From the NCBI GenBank assembly GCA_034231615.1, contig CM067298.1, forward strand, positions 29,518,127 to 29,582,126: a DNA stretch of 64,000 nucleotides, read 5' to 3'. A program made the translations under genes and the position numbers. The notes under the pieces are model-generated. The model had not been told where the DNA came from. It did no database searches and saw only the letters and a program-made list of their open reading frames with translations. This stretch comes from Meghimatium bilineatum. Its lineage: Eukaryota; Mollusca; Gastropoda; Stylommatophora; Philomycidae. This document shows, one piece after another, positions 42,492 to 57,400 of the stretch (its first letter is position 1; every line of letters starts with the position of its first letter).

Positions 42492-45400
42492 ACAGTTTTA
42501 TGATTAGAAAAATTGTGTTACTTTGGGTTAGGGTTTGAGTTAATTGATAAATACCTGTTGTCTGACAAACATACTATAGGCCTATCTATCTATCTATCTA
42601 TTGTCTTTTTTTCTGCTTATGCTGTGAGGTGTCGCATGATTGAATGACGATCAGTTTTCGGGCTATTGGACATTTGTTTGCTTGATATGCAGTAATACTG
42701 TGCCATGTCAGAATGTTGGTAACTTCTTCAATCCACCATCTTTTTTGGTCTTCCTCTGTATCTTACTGTTTCCATGTTCATGTTGTATGCTCTTGCCGCT
42801 GGCCAATAAGAGTTCATTCTGATTAGGGGGCCTAACCATTTCAATCTCTGTTTTTCAATATATTTGACCACTGATGTTGTTCCAACAGTTCTTGTAATCT
42901 CATTTCTCATAAAACTCTTCTTGTTCTGTTTCTGGTTACAAACATAATCAAGGGAAATAATCAAAATAATAATGTAGGCATGCATTCAAGGAGAGTTCTC
43001 AAATATCTTATATTTTCAATTATAAACAGAAGTTTTGTATTTATATCTGCTAACGATGTAAGGGAGGTCAGCTTATAAACGAGTACAACACAATTCATTA
43101 AAAACAATAGAATAAAAAAATCCAGAACACAAAATAATGTCAAATACTGGTAACAGAGGGGAAAAAATTCCAGGTAAAAAACTTGTGACTTGCATATTCT
43201 TGTCCGATATGTTCTAGCCAGGATAAAATGTCTACGCTTAGGCAAGTGTATAGTTTTAGAAACACAAAAACGATGACACAGAATAACGTAAAATACCGGT
43301 AACATAGGGAAAAACTTATCGGTTCCAGAATAAACAGTTATTGAAACCCTTCAAAGTCAGAATCACCATCTGCAGTCTGAAATAATTCACATATTTCATC
43401 CTCTGTCATTGAAACATCGGTGTGAATATCATCAATTTCTGGTACATTGTCATCTTCGGCATCATCCTCAAAGATAACATCATCCTCACTTTCATCCATT
43501 GCATTACTAATGGAGTTCTTTTTGAAAGATCGGACAATCATTTCACACAAAATATCCTACCATGATTATTTGACTGATGTAGCAAATGTGATGATGTCAG
43601 CTCTTTTACGTTGCCACCTTTTGGTCACAGCTAAATCAGATGACACCAGTTTCCTGCATATTTTGATGACATTTGGATAAGTGAATGTTACCTCTCCTTA
43701 GAGAAGACTTGAAAAACAGTTTCAAATCCCAGCATATCATAGGCATTTTGTAGCAACATCCGCCATAATTGATACCCACCCACTGCACATTTAGTAGCAA
43801 ATGATATGTTCCAAAATCTTCTCACACATTTATTAGTCTCCCAGAAAGGAAAACACATGGTAACGCGTTCAAAATCTTCTGTAGCCCATAAAAACAAATG
43901 ACATTCGATGGTGCCCATTTGTCTCATCATATTATTTCCCGCTTAGACTTTACTTTGGTCTTTCTTTTTCTACTGTAATTTCATCTGAACCCTGCGGCAA
44001 GATAATTAGTAATTACTATTCACTACCTGGTAAGTGAATTGCGCAGTTCCACATCAGAATGCCTGGACACCAACACAAACAGTTTGTCCAGCAAAGTATG
44101 TTATTTGCAATTGGCAACACCTGTGATAAACGTCCATAGCTCATTCGTGGGCCAGCTTAGTGTTGGTTTGTAGACACAAATGATGGGTAATTCTACCGTA
44201 GTGGTCAACCTTTCTGACTGAATGAATGAATTTCATTCAGCTGGGAAACATACTTGGTGGTTATGGATTTAATGACCGCTGGCAACATCGCATGGGAAGG
44301 TTGCTTTGTATTATCTTTGTATTGTGTCCAGCTATTCTATTCATTCATTCAGTGAATGCAAGTGGGGTAAATGAAAGACATGACCTTGCATCTTACAGTT
44401 GCTAAAGTTTGTGTTAATTTCCATTTACCGGGTAGAATTATTTTGCTTGTCCCTTCATTCTTTTAATAACAGGATCAGCCTCTAAATTGATTATCGACTT
44501 TTGACACTTTCATGACATTAAAATCAAGTTCTTGGTTTATAAATGGATCGGTTTATAATCTGAAATATACAGTATATTGCACCTATAGACATTTTTTTCC
44601 CTTTGTTTTTATCTCAAAGAATTGAGCTGTGTTGCCCTTTTATCCATTTTTTCAAAAAATAGTTTTGGGGAGGGGTATTTCTGCAGACCTTTATTTCATG
44701 CTCAGAAGGGGGGGGGGCTGTAGTCTATACACAATATAATAGAATACTTCTTGTTATGTGTGAAAGATTTGCCAGGCAGTTTATGATACGGAATAATTTC
44801 ATTGTTTACATTAAACCCATTCAATTGATGATTTATAGTGTCACAAATATCATAACTGATCCAAAGAATGATATGTAGTATAAAAATAACACTACTTTAT
44901 ATACTTTATCTTTGACTGATGTTTTAGTGAAGCTTGATAATGACACATTTATCTACACATTTTATTTACCGATAACATCAATTAATTAATCACATGATAA
45001 CATTAGCAAGCTCTGCTTCAGTATATCCAAAGGGCAAGAAAGAATGATGGTCAATCAACTGCGTACTGGGACCATCAGTAAACATGTAATGGTGTTTACA
45101 CTCAAGGAGAGATCTGAGCACCTATGGACTTGTCTGGAGTGCAGTGATGATGATCCAATGACTAACTAATTAACTAACTAACTATATCCAAAGTTTACTG
45201 AAGTGTCAGAAATATATTCATAAGAAATTCAAACAGTTTCATAGCTTTTTCCTCATTTTTTTTCCCCCAGTTTTTATTTAAATAGGCATTAGGGAATCGT
45301 AAGGGAACGGTGAACGTGAATTTGGCTTAAATTACTTCCCTTCTTTTCGTAGTGTCCGCTGATTGATTTTGGCATCACGTGAAACACTGACCAAAGCAAT

Positions 45401-48400
45401 TGTCATTTTGCTACTCCACGTTACGTAATTGTCTATAGAAGTGAACTTTTTAAACTTTGGCGTTCATTTCTGCATTGGATTCTGATAGATGCAGACGGAA
45501 AAGGTTTGTGTGAAATTTACAGCGAGGAATTCAACAAGCCAAGGTAAGTGTTTTTCACATTTAGACATGTTTATCGGATTATTTTGAGTGTATATCATAT
45601 GTGAAACCATGTCTAACATATTCAGCAACCTTTTCTTTCTTTATGTACGAAATTTTAACAATTTTGGAAGTAGCAAATAATTTTTATCGAATTTTTAAAA
45701 ATGTTGTGCCGATTGATCACGCATTCCATAGCCGCCATATTGCTTAGCGCTATTCTTTCCTGCCGCGTCGATAATTCTGAACAGTCTCTTATTTAAAGAA
45801 ATTGACGTTTAACAACTACAATTCTTGCCTCTTTTAATTTCTTCAACTCATTTTTAAATGATAGTAGTTAAAAATCTAAGATTTCTATGTAAGATAATTC
45901 AAATTATTGGTACAAGACCATGCCGGGTGTGTGTGCTATCTTGCGTAGGTCGCCATGACGACTGAAGTGTTTTCTTAGTCAAATCGTCATGTTTTATGTG
46001 GATAATTATACAAGAAACACATATTAAATTAAATATATATTGTTTATGAAGTCCAGTTACTTATAATTCTCTCAGGAATATTTAGTAAAGTTCATTTTTA
46101 TTTGAGAGATGCTTTCTCCTTTCATGATTAGGCCTAGTTATGTTATGTTATGTTCCTCCATAGGGCAGAAACTATAGCTTTCCATTTCTGTCTTTGTGTT
46201 GCCAGGTCTTTCAATTGTTGCGTGTTGTTTAGGTTCATTGACATGCCTTCTCTATTAATGGTTCTTCGTAGAGTTTCTCTAGGTCTCCCTCTTCTTCTTA
46301 CTCCAGGTGGCACCCAATATAGTGATTGCTGGGGAATTCTTAGGCTGTTCATTCTGAGAATGTAAGTCCAGCGCCTTTGTCTAATGAAGGAAGATATATA
46401 GGTTTGTTTGCTTTCCTCTCTTATAGTAGTGTTAGATTTAAAGTCACTCCACTTAACGTTCAGAATGGTACGTAGGCATTTGTTTTCAAAGGAGTCGAGT
46501 CTTTTATCTGTGGCTTTTGTGGCTTTCCAACTTTCGCACCCATATGATAGAATAGGGCCTAATAATAAATCATCAATGAAGAAAACGTCATCTGCAGGAT
46601 ATTCCAAACTTTCTCACTCTTTTTGATATCTTTGTCTGTTGTTTATTAGCACATTTGCTCAATTTTTCTACATAAATTTCTACAGTTATCTGCAGAACAT
46701 AACATGTTTAAAGTATTTAATTATATAGGGCTAATTAAATATCACTAAAATAGGAAAAAGCTTATTTCGTCAAACCATTCTGAAAATTTGGTGCACATAC
46801 CTACCTATTATTTCACCCATACCTTTGACATAGATTTGTTTTATGTACCTGTGATACCAAATGCCAATAATAATAATAATCAAATATTATACTTCAGATA
46901 CAAAGAGGGCTGAGATGACAGATTGCCAGCCATATGCGTGATGACATAAAGGGTAGCAAAGCAGAGATTTTAATTATGCTAATTAGACGTCATTATTAAT
47001 TGGCTCTGGTTGCATCAGATAATTAACACAATGTAATCAACAGATGGCGTCTTGTCTTCACGAGCACAGAAATGTACAGTAGTTTGCCATATATGTTATC
47101 CTAAATAATTAAAAAATGTAATAAATATATATTAAATATTACATTGTAATTATGCTAATTAGATGCCATTATGAATTGGTTCTGGTTGCATCGGAAAATT
47201 AGCAGAATGTAATCAACAGGTGGGTCTTGTCTTTCCGAACAAGAAAATGTATAATTTGTTATATTTTTTATTCTAAATAATTAATAAATGTGAAAAATGT
47301 ATATGATACATTCAATTGCAATTATGCTAATTAGACGTCATTTTTAATTATTAATTAATTCTGGCTGCGTTGGAAAATTAGCATAATGTAATGAACAGGT
47401 GCGTCTTGTCTTCCCGAACAAGAGAATGTATAATTTGTTATATTTTTTAATGCAAATAACTTTGATTTTCATAAATTAGTGGCTTGGTTCTAAGGCAGGG
47501 CCGCAACTTTTTGACAACTGTCATTTCATATTTCCTTATATGTTCCATGCAATTATCATGAGACAAAAAACAAATTCGTAACTTTTTTCAGAATTTACGT
47601 AGAGACTTGGTTGAGGTATCGTTGGATTGCAATTTTCAAGGGCTATCTAACTGTGGTATTTATAACTGATGTAACACCATTTTGAAAATTTTGTCCTAAT
47701 GCCTAATTTATATAACAAATGATACATATCTAGATTCTAGTACATAATGTTTCAAAATATTTTATCTTTTTCAGATTTTATCTTCTACTGGCCCATGGAA
47801 TGTCCTCTACTTTATCATCACTATATTCTTTGGAGCATTTTACTTGATCAACTTAATGTTGGCTGTTGTATCTTTGTCATATGAGGAGGAAGCAGTGAGT
47901 GCGGTCAAGGTACAAAAAATTATTATTATATCTGCATTTATTTTGTAATATCTGTATTAATGAGAGTATATATAATAAGAGAAGGGTCCAATCATGAAAC
48001 TATACATAAATAATGTAGGAATGCATTTGAGTATTAGGCCTATCATACAAGTCAAGTGTCCAATCACGAAGCTATACATTTATAGCAGTAAACATATTTA
48101 ATAATCATTGGTATAATGTACTGAAGCTTGCACAAAATATTAGAACTTACATGCAGGTCAAGTACTATCTTAACATCAAAGGTTGTGTATACAGTTTGTA
48201 CATCTAATGGATTTTACTTTGGTAATACATTCTAGATGATACTTCTGATTGCCACAAGTCAGAAAGATCTAAAAGAACTAATCAACATAGTAGTAGCAGT
48301 AAGCAAAGACAAAGGCCTTTTCTTAAACACCATGATGTCAGAAGTGACAACTGTAAGAAACAATTCACTTTGTATGCAAAATCATACAAAGTGACCCAAT

Positions 48401-51400
48401 ACTCAAACAGGTCCACCAACTCAAGTATTTAGGAACAATGATGACATCAGATGGAAGAAGTTATACAGAGATAAGAATCAGACAGAGGCAGCATTCCTAA
48501 AAATAAAGAATATGCTGTGTAATGTCCCTGTCAATAGAGGTGAGGAAGAGAGTTCTTCAGTGCTACATAACACTGATTCTAACAACTGGATGTGAGTCTG
48601 GGCAATAAATAAACAGGATAGAGAAATATTAGAGGAAATAGAGGTGTGGTTCTACACCATCTCACAATTAAATAATGAGACTGACTTCATTATGACCAAA
48701 ACAAAAATGCCACCATGAAACAAAGCATGCAATCCAAACAGGTTGTATTCATCTGTGATATGGCCAAATTTCAATGTTTTCTGGCCACTAGATGACAAAT
48801 TAACTGACTATTTTGTTAGACTAATGAGAGTTGCATTGTTAGGTACTAGGATCACAGTCCACCCCCATTTTCATTTGTGTATCCCATTAGTGTCTACCTA
48901 CATATTGTGTGGTTAATTTATCTAAATATTATATCAATAAATAATCAATAGTTCATTGAAATATTTATATATTTAAGTTAAGGGTTAGTTATGTTTTACA
49001 ATACTGTCATGTATTGTATTCTAATTACTTGGTGGTGTGTAGAAGAATAACGATCACCAGAAGAATATAAAAAGGCAGCAAACAACATAGCAACATGGAC
49101 AGTAAAGATCATTGTTAAAAAATTATCAGTGCTTTTCATGCTAAAATAAAGACAGAGGGTGAGGTGTGACCAAGGAAATTATGATGTTTCTCCTTCACAA
49201 GCAAAGATGAGCATAACATGAAAAAACAATTTTTAATGTGTTAGACATGAATAGAAAAGAGAATTGGTTATCTAATTTGGTTTAAGTTTGTGAGTTCGTA
49301 GATACCCAAAGAGTCTTAATTCATGCAAGGAAAGATCTATTTCAGTGTATGCAGAGGGTCCAGAGCAAGAGTGTTTTCAGATCTTTCCTTCTGTTTCTGT
49401 CACTTGTATTTTTCCCAGAGTACTCTTTCTTTTGCACATTTTGTGATGCCAGCCGTGATGTGTGTGCCAGGCTGAGAGATCAAGAGCTGTAGTCTCCCAG
49501 AAGATAGGATCGATGCTGCAGTGTATGAAAGCCATGACTTGCGTAATGAAAATTGGATTAAAGTGAGGGAAAGTTGTGCAATGTCATCAGCCTTTCTCTC
49601 TCGCCCTACACATTTGGTCTCAGTGGCAAGACGAGTTGAGATGCGTATGTGTCAAAGTGCGTAGATGACCAGGGTGCCTTACAGTCTCACTGTGCTCAGT
49701 AAAAGGGAGGTTTAGAGATTTTTTATAACAAAACTTTATAGATTAAGACTAGTTCCATCTCTTGTGAAATATATGCCAAGCAGAAGAGAAGTCTGGGACA
49801 CACTGGATAAGAGATTGACATGGAGCCATCAGATTGAACAAAATAGAGCAAAATCAATAAAAACTGAAGAAATTGGTGAGAACTAGCTGGAGAGCCAATG
49901 AAGCAACATTAAAGAATTTATATGTATGTGCAGTTAGACCAATAGGAATCAGCAACATGGACTTCAGAAGTCAATTCCCATCTGCAAGCCCTGGACAAAG
50001 TGGACAATCAAGCACTCTGTCTTAATCACAGGTATCATGAAGACCTCTTCTATAAATGAAATGGTAAAAATTACAGACATTATGTTCTTACCATACAGGT
50101 GAAACATTTAGACCATGATCCAAGCAGAAACGTTCAACAACATACCAGAACGCCCAATGATTTGGAGATCTATCCACTGATCTATGATGAAGGAATAGCA
50201 ACCAAAGCAGTAAAGAACATAGGCACTAAGTATATATAAAATATCCAGAAAAGAAAATGAATCCATATGTTCACAAAATGGAATTCTCTGCTACAGCTGC
50301 TGTGCAAAAGTACACGCCCAAACATTACTACAGAAATAATAAAACAAACAACAAGCCAATGTCAACAGGTGGTGTTTCACACTGACAGCAACAATGTTCA
50401 TCCTAAAAACACTTGATAGCAACAAACTGCGTGACTTGAAGGAAGCCCTATGAAAAGTAAGCATCTAAAGAATGGTAGTGATATGCGTGCACAAAAGAAT
50501 CAGTGCTTAGCAACTTGAGAAAAAAGGCCTGGGAACACAAGTGTGTGAGACCTAAGATTCAACATTCCCCATGGTGGACTACAGAGACAGAGGCAATACT
50601 AAAAAATCTAGTGATCAAGGATTGGCAACGCATTAGAAAACAAGCACACATCACACTCAGTGATAGACGGCAGGCACATAAGAAGTAAAGAAGACAATTG
50701 AGGCTTTTACACAAGCTGCAGAAGAAGCAAAGAAGATTTACTGGAATAATTTACTGAATAGGTCACGGCAGACAAAGCATTACACAATTTTGCAAGCTAC
50801 ATAGGTCAATGAAGCAAAGAACAGAAATGAAACCCAGTACAAATGTGAGGGACAACTCAGTACAAACACTGACATCAGATGGGATGAAAAGCAGAGCCTT
50901 CTTTGATAGATATCTTCAACAAACTAATCAGGGTGACTTAGATCAGAGCAAAGAAATGCATAACCTGACATCTGTCACAGATATTAGGGCCAAAGAAGAC
51001 CATCTTGCAGATCTTGAAGAAGTACAACTAGCTATTAAGAATACATCTGTTGGCACTGCAGGCCCGGATGGAATCAAGTACAGCTTTCTCAAGGGCATTG
51101 GGGAGAATATGCTAGTTAAGATGACAGAAAATTATAATGCGAGTCTGAAAACAGGAGTAGTATCAGAGGAGTGGCTACATAGCTATCTATATACCCGTGC
51201 CAAAACCAGGCAAAGATTCTAAGGACATAAAAGGTTATCACATCATCACACTGCAGAATGTGTACAGTAAGTTTATGGAAAGAATTATTGCTAGACTCAT
51301 AATCAGGGAACTATAGATCAAAGGCGTTCTCCCAAATAACCTAAGTGCATACAGACCCAGAAGAGACACAGTCACAAATGCAGCAATATTTACATATGAC

Positions 51401-54400
51401 GTTTATGAAGGTTTTAAGAATAAAGAAGAATCTGTAGCTTCAGCAATAGACCTAGAAAAGGCATACAATAGAATTAGTTACACCAATCTTGTCAACATGC
51501 TAAGGGCACACAATACCCATCCCTGGATCAGACACTGGATAGCAAATGTGCTAATCTGTAGAAAGTTGCTCTGTTGTGCGGATCCTGGACGTCTGAGATC
51601 AGAACAATAGCACCTGATCTGCCACAAGGATCCTCTCTATCCCCAGTGCTGTTTAATTTGTTTGCGTTGAGAATTGCTCAATTGCAAACTTCATGCAATT
51701 GTCAAGTTCTAACATATGCTGACGATATCCTACTATACAACATGGGCAGGAATAGAACAGATATCGCTGAAGTGTACAGTGTGGACTAGATCAAATGTTG
51801 ATATGGTGCAGAACATACAACGCTGTGATAAATCCCTCCAAAGCAAAGGTTGTCTAGTACTCCTTAAATAATAATCTGATTAGTGACATACTGCCAGCTG
51901 TCATTTGCATGAGCTCATTCATTGAAAGAGAACAGGACCTTAAATATCGTGGGATAACCTTTGATAGAAGTCTCTCATTCAACAAACACATCACAAATAT
52001 GATTCAGAAGGCTAGAAGAGGGATCAATGTTATCAAGATTATGGTGACCTTCGACATGCAGCAATGGGTACTGTTTCTGCTTCAGCAAGTGATGGTGATA
52101 CCTGTCATATATAGTCTCTGCCTACTAACACTGTCACAGACACAAGTCGATAGATTGGAAAAAGTCCAAAATTAGGCAATGAGAGCGACACTGGGGATAC
52201 TAGGGATACACCCATCTCTGTTATCAGATTGAATGTCAGAAATGAGAGTATCTAGAGGGGAGGGAAGGACAAGTACATTTTTGGAAACTCCCAAAGATCA
52301 CGCAATCAACACCTGACAGGAACTCTGAGTCTGCATACACTGGGATGGCTGCTGAAACGGAAGGCAGAGCACTTATGGGAATGCCTCATGTGCTGTGAAG
52401 TCAGTTTCTAATCAAGAAGAAGAACGGTAGTGCTACAGTGGATATCGTCCCATTGTGCCATGCCAGGAAATAAAGAAGCAGATATACTAGCACAAGATGG
52501 AGCAATACAGGATCAAAAAGACCAAGAAATCATCGATGATGAAATGAGGACCCCACCAAAGCTATTAGAAAAGTTAACCTCCCAGAAAACAACTGTCATT
52601 ATCTCGACAGAGCAGAACAAGTTTTCATTTTCTGCACCTGGATAGAAAACAACTTTTGTTATTTGTTTGTTAAGTAGGGGTTTATGCCTCATATGGTCGA
52701 GGCCCGCCCCTTTCAACCTAGGACTGGTGTCCATATTGGTTATATCGAGGTGGTTGGGGACCTGTGATTTTTGTGGCTTGTCTGCCTGGTTGTTGCTAGG
52801 ATGTGGCTCTGTTAGCCGGGTTCGCTGTAGGGCCTCCTAGCTGCAGTCCTTGTATGGACTATGTTGTGGCTCTGCCTGTCTCTGGTATTGATGAGACTAT
52901 AAGGTGGTAGTCCTTAGAAGGACTTTGTGGTGATTGGTTGGAGCTCTTTCTTCTATTCGGAGCTATTTGCTGTGTTGTTCCTTCGCTGTGTCGGTCTGGA
53001 TTATAAGGTGGTAGTCCTTAAAAGGACTTTGTGCAGGATTGGTTGGAGCGCTTTCTTCTGCTTCTTTCCTGTGCTGTTCATTCGCTTAGTGGGTCTGGAA
53101 CACATGTCTGTAGTTGTCTATGCTGACATTGGTTGTGCAGTATCGGCTGCTGATTGTCAACAGACTGAACAGTTACTTTTATAGATTGAGACTACTTTAT
53201 CTCCTATGTAGACAGGAAACCCAGACTGCAAAACATATTCCGCAAAACTACAATACACTAAACCAGCTGCTGGCATAGCACCAGCCCATAAAAACAGACA
53301 TCCATAAAAAGCTGTAGGCCTATGTTAGTCTTGAAGAACTTCCATATTCATTCATTAATTTTCCATTTGCGCTGAAGTTAGCGCAGTGGTCAGATCTCTC
53401 CAATTCTGTCTGTTCAAAGCTATTCTGTGCAGTTATTTCTCTAAGTATTGTTCTTCTGATTCTTAAATATCTGATGATATAATACACAGTGTCACAAAGC
53501 AAACTTCCATATACAGCAAGATTTATCAAGAAACTGGGCTTATTGTGTAGATATGTTAAACTGTCAATGAGATGAAGATCACATCATTGTATGTTTTGTT
53601 TCTAGATTTATGGATATTGTTGGTTTGACCCAATGCCATTGTGTGATGATATATACGTGTTTGTGAGCTGTTGTTTTGTTCCATATAATGTGTTCCATTT
53701 ATCTGGCCCTGGAGATTTATGGAGTTCATGTCTAGTTTTTCTATTTCCACTTACACTATGTCTATGCAGAAAACCATTATCTTAAAGTTTGTCCTGTTGT
53801 CATTTGCAGGAAAAAGAAAGAGAGAAAAAGGATAGTGCTCGAAAGAAACATAATGCTATGTATGAAATGTCTTACCAACAAATGAAAGCAAAACTACTAG
53901 CTTCACAGACTAAATCAGATGAAGAGGAGCAAGCGGGCACAGTTGATGTTAACACAAACTCGGGGGGAGATTTGAAAGCAATAAGTGGGGGAAAATCCAC
54001 TAACACCTTTGCACCTTCCAAGTTCAAACAAGTAACAACTGGTGTAAGTTTCTACAATTTAGACTGTTTCTAACAATATTTCCATCCCTATTTTTATTTG
54101 CTGTCTTTTAATAAACTTAGTTAAGTTTTATTTCTCAATTATCATTGAGATGATAACTGAGATAATGATAATTGAGAAAATAAAACTTATCATTGTTTGG
54201 TACTTATCCACATTTGTTTGGACTGAGCCATAAATTGTTTGTCACTTCATGATAATGAACCTATATTGGCCAGCATAATAGCATAAAACATGAAAATAGA
54301 AACAAGAGACAGAGGAAGACAAAGAAAAAGGTTGATTGATGGAGTTGCAAACTTTCTGAGATGTCAAAGTATTACTGCATCTCAAGTGACAAAACATGTC

Positions 54401-57400
54401 ATAGCCTGAAAACCAATCATCACACAATCCTGTGACATTTAACAGCAAAATCTGATAAAAGACAATAGATTAATTTGGGTGGGTGTGTGTGTGTGTGCGA
54501 CCCTACATAAACAGCGAGAAGTTGGTTGAGAAATCTTCAGCAGATTCCACTGTCACATCGAGCATGAGGATGGAGATAGAGGGAGTTACAGCAGCACTTA
54601 ATTGGTTGATAACTGATATATCAACACACTCTGTAATACTCACAGATGCTCAAAGCATGCTGCGCAAGATAATAAAAAAGCTCATGCTAAGAAAAGAATA
54701 TTGAATAACTCAATTGTCCAGAGCATTACATGGATATATTGCCCTGGTCATGCTGGGGTCAGAGGAAACGAGAGAGCCGACTTATTGGCAGGCAATGCAG
54801 CGATTGACGGAACATAGCTGAGAAGAGATCAAGCAGATTTAGTGAAGGCAATAATAATTTCAGGATGAAGATGATGTCAGTGAGGCTGAGAATGTACACA
54901 TACAGAGAATGTCAGAAAAGGGAGTATTTAGAGGTGAGGGAAGGAAAAGTAAATTTTTTTGAAAAGTCCCAAAGGTCACACAATCAACACCTGACCGGAA
55001 CTCTGAGTCTACATACACTGGAATGGCTGCAGGTATGGAAGGTGGAGCACTTATGGGAATATCCCACATGATGTGCAACCAGTTTCTAATCAAGAATCTA
55101 GACACCTGTCACACTCTGATACTCTAGTCATATAATTCACCTAGTGACTACCATCTCCTCCATTGTCATACTATTAGTAGTATTAGAAAGCACAACAGTC
55201 TTCCCTAATACACGTCCCTCTGCATTGAGCCATGAATGCCCAAGAACTATGCTTATACCGTAATGATAAATTAGAGATTACAGATACAGTAACATGATTT
55301 CTTAAGCATCCTTCCATTTCTTCAAACTATAGCAGTTTGTTGTACTTTAAGACAGAGTATACACCATTATTCATTCATTCATTGATACCATGCCTTCCGG
55401 TTATCATATCTCTCCACAGTCCTGTTTGTTATATATTTAAATATAGTTTCTGATGATTCTACATCATGCCAGGCTTTCAAGCCATCCAAAAGTTTCTCAT
55501 GTTGTCTTCCTTTGTCTCTCTTACCCTTGATCTTTCCAGTTGTTACAATGTTCTCCAACCCACCTCTTCTCATGACATGACCCAGAAACTGTGATTGTCG
55601 TCTTCTAATACAGTTAATTTAGTTCTCTATTTGAAGTTGACCAGTTGTAGAATTATATCATTATTCATTTTAGCTGTCCATGATATTTTCAAGTCTTCTA
55701 TAAAACCACATCTCTGTGCCTCCAGATGTTTTCTTGCAATATTGTCAATTGTCCATGGTTCACTACCATATAACAGTATGGGCTCTATGTAACATTTTAG
55801 TATGTTCTTTCTTACTTCTATTGATAATGAATTATTACACAAGATGCTCCTCATCTTATGGAATGCTGTTTTTGCCTGTGCTGTTTGACTTTTTATCTCA
55901 GTGACGTAATAATTGTGCCATTTAAATATATATACTTGTTTAAGAACTGTCCCATGGACCTTGATATTACATTTAGAAGGGTTAGATGTTTAGATGTAAC
56001 CATTACCTCTTTTTCTTGGTGTTCAAGCTGATACCTTTGTTTGCACTTTCTTCTTCTATAGTTGTAATCAATTGTTGCAGTTCTTTTTCACTCTTTGCTA
56101 CCAGAAATGTATCATCAGCATATCTCATTTCCATTTCTTCTCTTTCAACTTCTCCATGTTGTGCATAGGATTGAAATTCTTGTATATAAATATGCACACA
56201 CAAAAATATAAAAATCGTAATTTGCCTATAGCAGTTTTACATTGAATAATATACAGAGCACATATTTTGCCAGAAAGGTCTTTATAAAAAAGACCACAAC
56301 AACATGAGTCATGGAAACCATTAAATTACAGCTCATTAATTTTCTGAAATACTGGTTATCTTGGTTTTTTTTCTAAGTATAAGACACATTCAATTTTACA
56401 ATCAGGCATGTCATTATTGTGTGCATCTGGTCTTGGATACTTCTTCAAAGTAGTTTTTGGTTGGTAGTTTTGTTTGGGTCAAAGTGCAAAAGTAAGAGAG
56501 TTGTATCACTAAAGAAAAAAAAAGGTATTTTGTTTATTAAAAGGAAATCATTTTTTATAGACATTAAAAAAGGACAATTTAGACAGGTATTTTGTGTTTA
56601 CCTATATTATTATCTAATTATTCATGCAACATATTATCCCACACAATAATTCATTGTTTTATTAATTCAGAAAGAAACAGAATTAGTTTATTAAATGGCT
56701 AGTTTTATGTATACTAGCTGTAATACTTTTAACATAACAAAAGACTTGATTGACACCATATTTTCATCTTCAGACCATATGTGTAGATTTATGTTTTCAT
56801 AGAGTGCTAACTTATGTTTGTATAATCTGTTTTTATTAATACAGTGTTTGACACAGATAGTAAGTTCATTCAAGACTTGTTGTAAATCTTTAATGAATTT
56901 TGCACAAATTAAAAATTTACATTCATTGAATTTCTTGTGTATTCACCCTGATTAGGCCTAGGCCCTATGTTTTATTGATGTTTACATTGATATTTCAATA
57001 TTTGAACTTTTCATGCCAACACACTTATTTTCATCAAATTTTTGTGGCAGAATTTGTTCGCCATATATAATCTATACCTCCTTTTTTAACTGATACAGCC
57101 CTACAAGACTCATACAAGTCAGGAACTGTTATGTCTTGAGACCAAACAGACTCCTGTGAGTCATACTCCAATGACATTTATTTTGTCCTTCTCTTTATTT
57201 ATATCAACATAAGGATGGTTCAGATCGGAAGTGTAATATCTCCACATCACTTCTTGCATAATTTTGATGTGCAATGATATCAATTTTGTAAATTATTGAT
57301 AAGTTTTGAATATGGGGGCATGTGACATTATTTTTCCTTATATTCTGTATATATACTTTTATATTATTACTTATTTTCGTAAAATAATAACTGTTATTTA

